Assembly: GCA_919902965.1 (NCBI GenBank)
Contig: CAKKSJ010000502.1
Span: forward strand, 1 to 16,350
Source of the DNA: Burkholderiales bacterium
GTDB lineage: Bacteria; Pseudomonadota; Gammaproteobacteria; Burkholderiales; SG8-39
Direction: 5' to 3'
DNA length: 16,350 bases
Positions 7,005-13,673 of this stretch are shown piece by piece; position 1 is the first letter of the stretch, and every line of letters begins with the position of its first letter. The position numbers were made by a program, and so were the translations under genes. The notes under the pieces are model-generated. The model saw nothing but the letters and a program-made list of their open reading frames with translations, did no database searches and was not told where the DNA came from.

Positions 7005-8183
7005 TCATAAAAGGAACCCGAAAAGCAAGATGGAGAGGATTGCACCGGTCAAGAGAATATAGGAAAGCTCGAACTTCTTCAGAAGGGCGAGGAAAGTCAC
7101 CGTGGCGAAAAGCACACTCGGTATATCCACAAAAGTAGTGCTGCCAAAATTATAAAGCACCAAGCCGAGCATCCCGATGAATGAACCGAGAATTCCCTGT
7201 TCCATCCGCCTGACTGTTTCCAGCCCTTTTAAGCGATCATAATGAGGAATCAGCAGGGTTACCATGAAAAATGCCGGAGAAAAAATAGCGATGGTCGCGA
7301 TCAGCGCCCCCCAGAAGCCGGCAAGCTTGTATCCTAAGAATGTGGCCGTGATCATGACGGGACCGGGGGTCACCTGGCCCATGGCTATACCATCGACAAA
7401 TTCTTTGGTACTGACCCATTGAAAATGATCCACTACCTCATACTGGATCAGGGGAATGATGGTGAAGCCGCCGCCGAAGGCCAATGCGCCGACCTTGGAT
7501 AAAGTTAACGCAAGATACGCGAGCTGGGTATTGAACTCATAGCAAACCGCAAAAATAAGCCCGATCAAAGCCGCCAAGGCGCCGAGAAACAGCTTATCCC
7601 GGCCCTTGAGCGCAGGCCTGATTAACGCCTGAGAAGAAGGGGCGGGGGCCGTTTTACTGGTCATGGTGGGACGGAGGACCAGAGCGATCACGGCTGCCAT
7701 GACAAAGACCAGCGCTGCGTTCAGGCGCCAAACGAAACCGAAGAAGGAAAGGATGGCGATCGAAACAATTTTCCAATCTTTAATTATCGGTTTGGCAAAA
7801 TTGATGAAGGCATTGAGCACAATGGCCACCACCATGGCTCCCAGTCCCCTAAAAAGGCTCTGGATGAACCATAGGTCTCCCCACTTGAAATAGATGGCAG
7901 AAAGAACAACAAGGAGGATGAAGGCAGGAATGACAAAAGCAACGGCACAGATGAAAGCACCCCAAATCCCTCTCAGTCGGTAGCCGATGTAAGTAGCCAA
8001 CATTACAAAAGTTGCGCCAGGAATCAGTTGGCAGAGAGCCAGCCCCTGCATGAATTCCGGCTCCTTCATCCAGCCCAAATCCTTTACGATGGTCTTCTTC
8101 ATTTGACCCGCGATGGCCGGGCCGCCATAAGCCGTCGCTCCCAGCTTAAGGAATGTTTTAAAAAGCAGGTCGAAAGAAAGCAT
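7005..8183 (-). CDS. chrA: Chromate transporter ChrA, two-domain form
   Basis: I chose the ATG at 8183 (392 residues) because GGAG sits 7 bases upstream; an in-frame ATG at 8240 lacks a good ribosome site and adds an unconserved Ala/Pro tail. Two homologous CHR domains are evident. The first has KLGATAYGGPAIAGQM near residue 13 and LIPGATFVMLATYIGYRLRG near 56. The second has SKVGALAFGGGFTIIPLI and GQVTPGPVMITATFLGYKLAG. Each repeat is very hydrophobic with about five or six membrane segments. Long ChrA proteins export chromate across the inner membrane, and the family also turns up in metal and arsenic resistance islands, so the true substrate may be another oxyanion. Base composition is lower than the neighbours (45-50% GC in two sampled 60-base lines at 7021-7140, against 68% in one molybdoenzyme line), which suggests separate acquisition. 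Confidence 0.9.
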   Translation of the reverse strand: MLSFDLLFKTFLKLGATAYGGPAIAGQMKKTIVKDLGWMKEPEFMQGLALCQLIPGATFVMLATYIGYRLRGIWGAFICAVAFVIPAFILLVVLSAIYFKWGDLWFIQSLFRGLGAMVVAIVLNAFINFAKPIIKDWKIVSIAILSFFGFVWRLNAALVFVMAAVIALVLRPTMTSKTAPAPSSQALIRPALKGRDKLFLGALAALIGLIFAVCYEFNTQLAYLALTLSKVGALAFGGGFTIIPLIQYEVVDHFQWVSTKEFVDGIAMGQVTPGPVMITATFLGYKLAGFWGALIATIAIFSPAFFMVTLLIPHYDRLKGLETVRRMEQGILGSFIGMLGLVLYNFGSTTFVDIPSVLFATVTFLALLKKFELSYILLTGAILSILLFGFLL

Positions 8184-8350
8184 TCGCAATCTCCAGGGGA
8201 GAGGTGCAAGGGCACGAGCGTCGGCAGCGGGAGCCGGCATTTGCGCACCGTGTAGTCTTCATGTAGCTATTGCATGGTATCCGATCGAGCGCTCGCGCAA
8301 GGAAGGCAGCAGGGTCACTGCACGACAGTCCGCAGTTCCCTTGCCGTTTC
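8184..8350. other. Intergenic stretch upstream of chrA
   Basis: Together with the zinc-ribbon remnant this makes the 290-bp gap between the beta-barrel gene and chrA. I see a short perfect palindrome CGAGCGCTCG at 8286-8295 but no convincing promoter pair for chrA and no terminator with a T-run. Confidence 0.4.
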
Positions 8351-8467
8351 CTATCCGCACTCCGGGCAAAACGTTCCCGGCGCAGGCGCGCCGCAGTTCA
8401 GGCAGGCGATGACGCGGTCAGGTGATGACTGGTCATGCGCCGCGGTTTGAGGCGGTAGCGATGTCAT
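8351..8467 (-). pseudogene. 38-codon zinc-ribbon ORF, probable remnant of a DUF3667-like gene
   Basis: An ATG at 8467, six bases after the beta-barrel stop, opens a 38-residue frame ending in CLNCGAPAPGTFCPECG and then TAG. The two CxxC pairs eight residues apart form a zinc ribbon. In DUF3667-type proteins this N-terminal ribbon is normally followed at once by Gln-Glu and a long membrane region. Here the Gln position is TAG, and the frame reads on as ETARELRTVVQ before a second stop. This looks like an amber change (CAG to TAG) in a gene that has also lost the rest of its body. A genuine small zinc-ribbon protein cannot be excluded, but there is no clear ribosome site. Family naming is from memory. 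Confidence 0.5.
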
Positions 8468-8473
8468 TGGAAT

Positions 8474-9784
8474 TCAGAAGTAATACCTGGCATAGAACTC
8501 CAGCTTTCCGGAATTCTGCTTTTCGCCGAAATCAGTCATGTTCGCGCCTTGCAGCAGGAGCAGCCGCAGGCGCAGGTCCAGATTCTTCACCCCGGAATAC
8601 TGCAGCTCGGGCGTGAGCTGATAACTGCGGTCCTGCAGGTTCATCATTGCTGTGACAGCAGCCTGGAAATAGACGATGCCCAGCGCATCCTTTTGTTGTG
8701 CGCGAAAGTAAAGGTAATCCTTGCCCGCATTCGGTCGGCCGTAACCGCCTTGGCTCAAAGCGAGCGCTTTGGGCAACAGCACGCTGCTGCCGGTTCGCTC
8801 CAATTGCGCGAAAGCAGTGTCGACGAGCTGATAGAACTGCTGGGCTTCCTGATCGGAGTAACCCGTGCCGTTGCGATAATATTCGGCGATGTAAGTCGTA
8901 TCCTTCTCGGTGAGGTAGCGCAAGCCGAGCAGATAACTGGTCGCGTTTCCGAACTCGGATGTAACGCGGCCGGTGCTGTCGGTGACGGGCCGGGCGAACT
9001 GCTGTATTCGCGCCCATTCGCCGTGAATCTCGAAATTCGAGGTGAGGTTGCGGGAAAAGTCCAAGCCAAACCGACCCGGGCGGCTGCCCTTGCCCTGCCA
9101 GGCGAAGTCGATGTCGGTATCGCGATAGAGCAGGTAGAGCTTGGCCGCAGGATTCAAATGACCGGTCGCGCCGAAGTCGCTGTTGACATCCTTTTGCACC
9201 GGCAACAGCACCGGCGTAAAGGCAATGGTCTGCAGCCACCCTTCCCGATTGAAGATCAGGTCGCTGTTCGCCATCACCAGGCCTTCGCGCGACAACTCCG
9301 GGTCATTCGGGTCTTTGGACCGCTCGACGAATCCGATCGGGTTCCAGGCGTATCCCTTGCCCCAGCGCAGGGATTTCTTTCCCGCTTCCATGGTGAGACC
9401 GGGTTTGGGCCTGATCGAGTAGACGCCTTCATACAGCACGTTGCTGTGATCGTGCACCAACTGGTCTCGCTGCAGATCCGAATGCGTGCGGAAATCGAAG
9501 GTGCCGATGCCCTGGCGCAGCTTGCCGGTCAATTCCAGCGTGCCAGTGCTGCGATCGAGCGTGTCGCGTTGCGGCCGGTTGACATTCCCGAGCTTGTAGA
9601 AAGCGCCGGAACGGTTGAGGGCGAAATCCTCCTGCTTGAGCTGCAGGTAGCCACCGATTTCGAATGGCTTTTTCTCGAACGCGGAGGCGTCGAAGCTGTC
9701 CACTTCCGCCGCCGCTGCATGCGCGGCCGCCAGCAACAGGAGCAGCAGCAGCCATTGCCCCCACGAACCCCGCGGCGGGCTCAT
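8474..9784 (-). CDS. Outer-membrane beta-barrel protein, last gene of ABC/LolA-like operon
   Basis: The protein has 436 residues when started at the ATG at 9784, which overlaps the stop of the preceding gene (ATGA) and gives a clean signal peptide: positive start, a poly-Leu core at about 11-18, and Ala-rich cleavage near residues 20-26. The longer in-frame extension is antisense-like noise over the upstream gene. The mature part alternates polar and aromatic residues typical of beta-strands and ends in FYARYYF, the C-terminal aromatic signature recognised by the BAM complex. I do not recognise a specific channel; it resembles uncharacterised DUF1302-like barrels found with RND or ABC exporters. 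Its place behind an ABC permease and a LolA-like carrier suggests it is the outer-membrane end of that pathway. Confidence 0.75.
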   Translation of the reverse strand: MSPPRGSWGQWLLLLLLLAAAHAAAAEVDSFDASAFEKKPFEIGGYLQLKQEDFALNRSGAFYKLGNVNRPQRDTLDRSTGTLELTGKLRQGIGTFDFRTHSDLQRDQLVHDHSNVLYEGVYSIRPKPGLTMEAGKKSLRWGKGYAWNPIGFVERSKDPNDPELSREGLVMANSDLIFNREGWLQTIAFTPVLLPVQKDVNSDFGATGHLNPAAKLYLLYRDTDIDFAWQGKGSRPGRFGLDFSRNLTSNFEIHGEWARIQQFARPVTDSTGRVTSEFGNATSYLLGLRYLTEKDTTYIAEYYRNGTGYSDQEAQQFYQLVDTAFAQLERTGSSVLLPKALALSQGGYGRPNAGKDYLYFRAQQKDALGIVYFQAAVTAMMNLQDRSYQLTPELQYSGVKNLDLRLRLLLLQGANMTDFGEKQNSGKLEFYARYYF

Positions 9785-10512
9785 TTGCGCAGCTCTTGCA
9801 CCCGCGGCAGGTAATTGAGCGTGAACACCTCGTCGGGGAAGGCCCGCTTCTTCAGGCCCGACCACTGCATCACCGATCTGTATCCCTTGTAGAGCGGACT
9901 GTCGGTCTCCAGCGTCGCCGGACGTTTGATGCCGCCGCCGAAATCCTTGACGTCCTTGAAGTGCAGCGTCTTCAGCAGCAGGCCGCTGGCCGCATACGCT
10001 TCGATGGTCACCGGCAGCAACAGCTTCTTGTCGACCCACATCTTGAGCTTGTCGTAGGCGACTTCGCCGGTCTTCGCCTTGAGCGACAGCAGATAGGCAT
10101 CGCTCTGCTCTTCCGCGGCTTCGACCTTGTACTCCGCGGTGTAGTCGATGCGCAGGATATCGGCATTGTTGAAAATGCTACCGGTCACCGATTGCAGGCT
10201 GGTAATGCGTATCGGCCGGCCCACATCGGGCATATACAGCCACATATTGTCGCCGAGGCGCAGCGTCACGCGCCCCTTGTCGCTCGCCGGCGCGAGGAAC
10301 AGCGCAACCACTTTGTCGCGGCCTTTCTTCATGGTATAGAGCACCGACACCTTCTTGCTGCCGTCTGGCTGGATATCGGTCAACTGCCGGTACGACTCAT
10401 AGGTTTCGGGCTCGAGATTGCGATCTACTTTTTGCAGGATCTGTGTCCCGTCGATCGCAGCCGCCGCCGGCAACGCGACCAGGAACAAGGCCAGGCACAA
10501 TAGTTTCTTCAT
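9781..10512 (-). CDS. LolA-like outer membrane lipoprotein-sorting family protein
   Basis: This 243-residue protein has a standard Sec signal peptide (MKK, Leu-rich core, cleavage about residue 19 after PAAAA). The body matches the LolA-like 'outer membrane lipoprotein-sorting protein' family: ILQKVDRNLEPETYES near residue 25, an LRLGDNMWLYMPDVGRPIRI segment near 85-105, and the closing region with SPLYKGYRSVMQWSGL. These proteins have a half-barrel fold with a greasy cavity that carries lipoproteins or lipids across the periplasm. It has an AGGAAAG ribosome site, lies 18 bp behind the permease and overlaps the barrel gene by four bases. It probably ferries what the ABC complex extracts from the inner membrane. 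It is not the housekeeping LolA, which is normally not encoded beside its own ABC transporter and a barrel. Confidence 0.83.
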   Translation of the reverse strand: MKKLLCLALFLVALPAAAAIDGTQILQKVDRNLEPETYESYRQLTDIQPDGSKKVSVLYTMKKGRDKVVALFLAPASDKGRVTLRLGDNMWLYMPDVGRPIRITSLQSVTGSIFNNADILRIDYTAEYKVEAAEEQSDAYLLSLKAKTGEVAYDKLKMWVDKKLLLPVTIEAYAASGLLLKTLHFKDVKDFGGGIKRPATLETDSPLYKGYRSVMQWSGLKKRAFPDEVFTLNYLPRVQELRK

Positions 10513-10530
10513 GGGAACTTTCCTGAGATA

Positions 10531-11856
10531 TCAGACGTGGCCGAGCGCGGTGACCGGGTCCATGCGCGAAGCCTTCCACGCCGGCTGCAGGCTCGCGAGC
10601 AGCGCCACGATCACGACCATGGCCGCAACGATGAGGACGTCTGCCGCGCCGATTGCGGGAGACAGAATCAGGCCTTTGGACTGGCCAAAATTGAACGTGA
10701 TCTTCCAGATATTGAGCGCATAGATCGCCGCCAGCGCGATCGCGGTCCCGAGCGCGGTTCCGCCCACGCCGAGCAGCAAGCCTTCAGCGAGGAACAGGGA
10801 CAGGATCTTGCGCGGCGGCGTGCCAATCGCAGAAATCGTCCCGATTTCGCGGATGCGCTCGTACACCGCCATGATCATCACGTTCATCACGCTGACCAGC
10901 ACGATCGACACCAGCATGATCTTGATGAACAGGGTGAGCAAATCGATCATGCGCGCGATGCTCGCGAACGGAGATAGCTGCGCCCAGGTGTGCACCTCGA
11001 GCCCTCCCCCGTTGCCCCCGCCTTTGCCCGCCGTTCCCGCCGGGCCGGCGTTCCCGCTCTGGTTCGCTGTTGCCGCCGTTCCAGCGTTCCCGCCCTTGCC
11101 CGCGGTTCCGCTCAGTTCTTTCGACAATTGCGCATAGACCTGATTCAATTGTGCGGGGTTCTTGAGGCGGATAGCGATTTCGCTGACTTCGGCCTCCTTC
11201 ATGCGCAGCAGCTCTCGCGCATCGTCGATCTGGATGAAGCCGTCGCGCCCGCTCGGACCCGTAACGCTCTCGACTATGCCTCTTACCGTGAAGGTCTTGC
11301 CATTGACCGAACCGTCGCGGTTGGTGGCGACCAGCACGATGGTATCGCCCACCTTTACTTTCATGCCCCGCGCGAGCAATTGCGGTACCAGTATTTCCCC
11401 GCGCTTGAGCACCAGGCCTTGTTTGTCGCCGTCGACGATGCGGCCGGGCAGCATCGGCGTAGTCGCCACTTCCGCCTGGGGATCGATGCCGTTGACGCGT
11501 ATGCTGGAGGTCTCGGTGAAATTACTGAACATGGCGCCGATCTTGACGCGCGTCGAATACGCCTCCACCGCGTCCAGCTTCTTCAGCGCCTGCTCAACCC
11601 GTTCGACCGCCGCGGGTTTCATGTTCAGATTCAGCGGCAGCGTGTCGATCGAGGCGACGTAGCCTTTGCGGTGAATCTCGAGGTGGCCAAGCACGGCGTC
11701 GGTGAACTGGCTGATCATCATCGCCTTGAACGACCCCGCAACGGCGACGAACAGCAAAACGCTGACTATGCCCAGGGTGATCAGCGTGGAGGTCAGGAGC
11801 GTGCGCCGGCCGAAGCGGGCGAGGTTCCTGAGCGCGATTTTGAGTACGTTAAGCAT
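10531..11856 (-). CDS. FtsX/MacB-type ABC transporter permease with low-complexity insert
   Basis: This 441-residue protein has the FtsX/LolCE/MacB layout: one membrane segment at about 20-42, a periplasmic domain at about 45-300, then three membrane segments (about 303-330, 355-385 and 400-425). The conserved cytoplasmic coupling region REIGTISAIGTPPRKIL follows the second segment. Such permeases are mechanotransmitters that extract lipoproteins or lipids, or drive exporters, rather than forming a channel. Its ATG at 11856 overlaps the ATPase stop by eight bases. Residues 250-285 form a Gly/Ala/Asn-rich tract (TAGKGGNAG, NAGPAGTAGKGG, GNGGG) that is not part of the fold and looks like a recently expanded linker inside the periplasmic domain. 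Confidence 0.88.
   Translation of the reverse strand: MLNVLKIALRNLARFGRRTLLTSTLITLGIVSVLLFVAVAGSFKAMMISQFTDAVLGHLEIHRKGYVASIDTLPLNLNMKPAAVERVEQALKKLDAVEAYSTRVKIGAMFSNFTETSSIRVNGIDPQAEVATTPMLPGRIVDGDKQGLVLKRGEILVPQLLARGMKVKVGDTIVLVATNRDGSVNGKTFTVRGIVESVTGPSGRDGFIQIDDARELLRMKEAEVSEIAIRLKNPAQLNQVYAQLSKELSGTAGKGGNAGTAATANQSGNAGPAGTAGKGGGNGGGLEVHTWAQLSPFASIARMIDLLTLFIKIMLVSIVLVSVMNVMIMAVYERIREIGTISAIGTPPRKILSLFLAEGLLLGVGGTALGTAIALAAIYALNIWKITFNFGQSKGLILSPAIGAADVLIVAAMVVIVALLASLQPAWKASRMDPVTALGHV
11002..11109 (-). repeat. Gly/Ala/Asn-rich low-complexity tract inside the permease
   Basis: The 36 codons for permease residues 250-285 repeat GGNAG, GTAGKGG and GNGGG units. On the plus strand the DNA shows recurring GTTCCCGC and CCCTTGCCCGC words, a sign of slippage or unequal exchange. 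The tract keeps the reading frame and falls between the periplasmic domain and the second membrane segment. Confidence 0.75.
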
Positions 11857-12553
11857 GGACGGCCTCCTTGTTTCCCGCGCTCGCGTGCAGCCTGCCGTCG
11901 TCGAGGGTAAAGGTGACCTCCGCCTCGCCCATGATCTTGGGATCGTGGGTCGAAAACACGAAGGTCGTGCCCAGTTCGTCGCGCATCTTTTTCATCAATT
12001 CAATGATGCGGTAGGCCGTGTCGTGGTCGAGATTGGCGGTCGGCTCGTCGGCCAGCACCAGCTGCGGATCGGTTGCCAGCGCGCGCGCCACCGCCACGCG
12101 CTGCTTCTGGCCGCCGGAGATCTGGTCCGGGCGCTTGTGCGCCTGCTCGCTCATATTCACCGATTCGAGCAGCCGCAAAATCTGTTTGCGCCGTTTTTCC
12201 TCCGGCCAATTCTGGACCATGATGAGCGGATACTCGATGTTCTCGTACACGGTAAGAACCGGTATCAGGTTGAAGTCCTGAAACACGAAGCCGATGTGCA
12301 GCCCGCGAAAGTTGGCCGCTGCGCGCCGGTCGAGCGCGCCGACGTCGGTGTCGAGCACGCTCAGTTTTCCGCTGGTCGGGTGATCGAGACAGCCGATCAT
12401 GTTGAGCAGCGTGCTCTTGCCGCTGCCGGAGGGGCCGACGAAGGCGACAAAGGATTTCGCGTCTATGCTGAAATCGACGCCTTTGACCGCCGGCACTTCG
12501 ACTTCGCCGGCGCGATAGGTTTTGACGAGTTGTTCTGCGCGTATTAACTGCAT
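11849..12553 (-). CDS. ABC transporter ATP-binding protein (LolD/MacB-like)
   Basis: The ATG at 12553 is preferred because GGAG lies six bases upstream (CAGGAGTC); an ATG ten codons earlier has no such site. The 234-residue protein has Walker A GPSGSGKST (40-48), the Q-loop FVFQDFNLIPVLTVYEN, the signature ISGGQKQRVAVARAL, Walker B LVLADEPTANLD and the STHD switch histidine. The sequence around the Q-loop and the length are typical of the MacB/LolD subfamily that powers FtsX-type permeases. It opens a four-gene operon (ATPase, permease, LolA-like, barrel). It couples ATP hydrolysis on the cytoplasmic face to extraction of a lipidic cargo or to export; the cargo is unknown. Confidence 0.92.
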   Translation of the reverse strand: MQLIRAEQLVKTYRAGEVEVPAVKGVDFSIDAKSFVAFVGPSGSGKSTLLNMIGCLDHPTSGKLSVLDTDVGALDRRAAANFRGLHIGFVFQDFNLIPVLTVYENIEYPLIMVQNWPEEKRRKQILRLLESVNMSEQAHKRPDQISGGQKQRVAVARALATDPQLVLADEPTANLDHDTAYRIIELMKKMRDELGTTFVFSTHDPKIMGEAEVTFTLDDGRLHASAGNKEAVHA

Positions 12554-12807
12554 GACTCCTGCCTGTATTTTCAATTGCTGCAAACTGTTTCGAAAACTGC
12601 AGCCTAATCATTACGGGTTGATGAATTTCGTCAAACAAGCGGCACGCTTCGCTTGCACGGTCGCCGGCGGCAGTGGACATCGGAACGGCTTGCCGCATCG
12701 GTTCCCATTGCAGCACGTGGATGTAAGCGGTTCGTTCGAGTTTTGTACGCTGCCGCGCAGAAAGGCGGGGCTTGTTACGCTGCGCTACAAATCACCTCGG
12801 CAGCGCG
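12554..12807. other. Intergenic region upstream of the ABC operon
   Basis: This stretch separates the convergent-in-orientation end of the DUF4395 gene from the ABC operon; both are on the minus strand. Apart from the promoter candidate at 12607-12634 I see no ORF with a ribosome site and no RNA gene. Confidence 0.5.
12607..12634 (-). promoter_or_regulatory. Candidate sigma-70 promoter of the ABC operon
   Basis: On the minus strand TTGACG (12634-12629) and AATGAT (12612-12607) are 16 bp apart, matching five and four of six consensus bases. The start would fall near 12600, with a leader of about 47 nt before the ATG at 12553. Confidence 0.4.
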
Positions 12808-12842
12808 GACGGCAGCGGGTACCGGCACCCGTCCCCGCCGTC
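12808..12842 (-). terminator. Two-stage GC hairpin at the end of the DUF4395 gene
   Basis: GACGGC pairs with GCCGTC and, after an asymmetric bulge, CGGGT pairs with ACCCG around a 6-nt loop. The outer stem begins at the last base of the DUF4395 stop codon. No T-run follows, so it may be a 3'-end stabiliser or a Rho-aided terminator rather than a classic intrinsic one. Confidence 0.4.
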
Positions 12843-13597
12843 TATTTGCAGTTGTTGTGCAATTTCCACTTTTCCACATGCCCCAGCGCAATGGCGAAAT
12901 CGGGAACCTTGCAGCGTTCCGCTTCCGCTATGCGCGCGGCGTCGCTTTCGGCGGTCACCGCAGACGCATTCCCCGGCGCGGCAGCAGCCGGCTTGCCCGC
13001 GACGACATCGGCCAGACCGAACAGGCCGCCGGCGAATATCGCTGCCACCGCGATCTGGGCGAACCCGACCATCTGGATTTCGCTCTTTTCGCCGGGTACG
13101 CACACGTTGCCGGGACAAAGTTGCGCTTTGTCCCTGTTGAACAGATTGTAGATGGCGCAGCCGATACAGATGCCGAATGCGGACTCGAAGAAGAGGAGAA
13201 GCAAACAGAGTGCACAGATGAGGAGGTTGACGGGACCGCGCACATTGCGGAACACCACCAGATACATCATGCAGGCCGCCAGCACGAAACCGATGAACCA
13301 GGCAAAGCGTTTCTGCGGGGCGCCGACATACTCCGGCTGCTGCCTGCGCACGGCAATGCGCCCGAGCACCAGGCTGGGCGCAAACTTCGGATTCACGAAC
13401 ACGCGAATCAGAAAATCGGTGAAGAAAGCGATCACGACCAGCTTGGTCGGCGCAAAATCACCGTAAAACCAGGCATTCATGAATGCCACGATGGCGACCA
13501 GGAACAGAATGCCGGCTCCCGCGCGCGCCTCGCGCTCGTTCAATACGGGTACTGCGTACTGCGGCATATGCTCGCCGAATTGCAGAACTTTGCTCAT
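12842..13597 (-). CDS. DUF4395 family membrane protein
   Basis: The start at 13597 (MSKVLQF, 251 residues) is chosen over the ATG at 13612 because GAGG lies about 9 bases upstream. The body carries the DUF4395 pattern: NEREARAGAG, FFTDFLIRVFVNPKFAPSLVLG, then RRQQPEYVGAPQKRFAW, with about four membrane segments. A cysteine-rich turn follows (GICIGC, then LCPGNVC). An Ala-rich tail of about 60 residues ends in ERCKVPDFA...NNCK and lies outside the usual domain. Function is unknown; relatives often neighbour thioredoxin- or rhodanese-like genes, so a thiol or sulfur role is possible. It diverges from the Crp/Fnr-type regulator and shares with it a 75-bp control region holding a palindrome. Confidence 0.82.
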   Translation of the reverse strand: MSKVLQFGEHMPQYAVPVLNEREARAGAGILFLVAIVAFMNAWFYGDFAPTKLVVIAFFTDFLIRVFVNPKFAPSLVLGRIAVRRQQPEYVGAPQKRFAWFIGFVLAACMMYLVVFRNVRGPVNLLICALCLLLLFFESAFGICIGCAIYNLFNRDKAQLCPGNVCVPGEKSEIQMVGFAQIAVAAIFAGGLFGLADVVAGKPAAAAPGNASAVTAESDAARIAEAERCKVPDFAIALGHVEKWKLHNNCK

Positions 13598-13630
13598 TGG
13601 CTGACCTCGCATGGATTATCGACCGCCGGC

Positions 13631-13636
13631 ATTGTA
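13631..13636 (-). promoter_or_regulatory. Candidate -10 element of the DUF4395 gene
   Basis: TACAAT on the minus strand matches five of six bases of TATAAT and gives a start near 13624, 27 bp before the ATG at 13597. No good -35 is present. The palindrome at 13658-13673 sits at about -41.5, which fits activator-dependent transcription. A perfect GC palindrome GGCGCCGGCGCC (13639-13650) lies between them. Confidence 0.45.
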
Positions 13637-13657
13637 GCGGCGCCGGCGCCATGCCTG

Positions 13658-13673
13658 TATGATTCTTATCATA
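13658..13673. promoter_or_regulatory. 6-4-6 palindrome at the Crp/Fnr-type regulator start
   Basis: TATGATTCTTATCATA is a perfect inverted repeat with the geometry of an FNR/CRP site (TTGAT-N4-ATCAA), except that the second base is A. Its last base is the A of the regulator's ATG, so binding would block the gene's own expression. Viewed from the other side it lies at about -41.5 of the predicted DUF4395 promoter. Confidence 0.5.

Noticed and set aside
8549..9814. 421-residue plus-strand open frame
   Set aside because: It is fully antisense to the beta-barrel gene, which has a signal peptide, family-like strands and an operon position; the plus frame shows no domain.
9785..10039. N-terminal extension of the beta-barrel protein
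   Set aside because: It overlaps the LolA-like gene in another frame, and the signal peptide begins at the ATG at 9784.
12653..13672. Long plus-strand extension that would make the Crp/Fnr gene a 550-residue protein
   Set aside because: The extra part lies antisense to the DUF4395 gene and has the odd His/Arg/Glu-rich composition of a shadow frame; the Crp/Fnr domain begins only after 13673.
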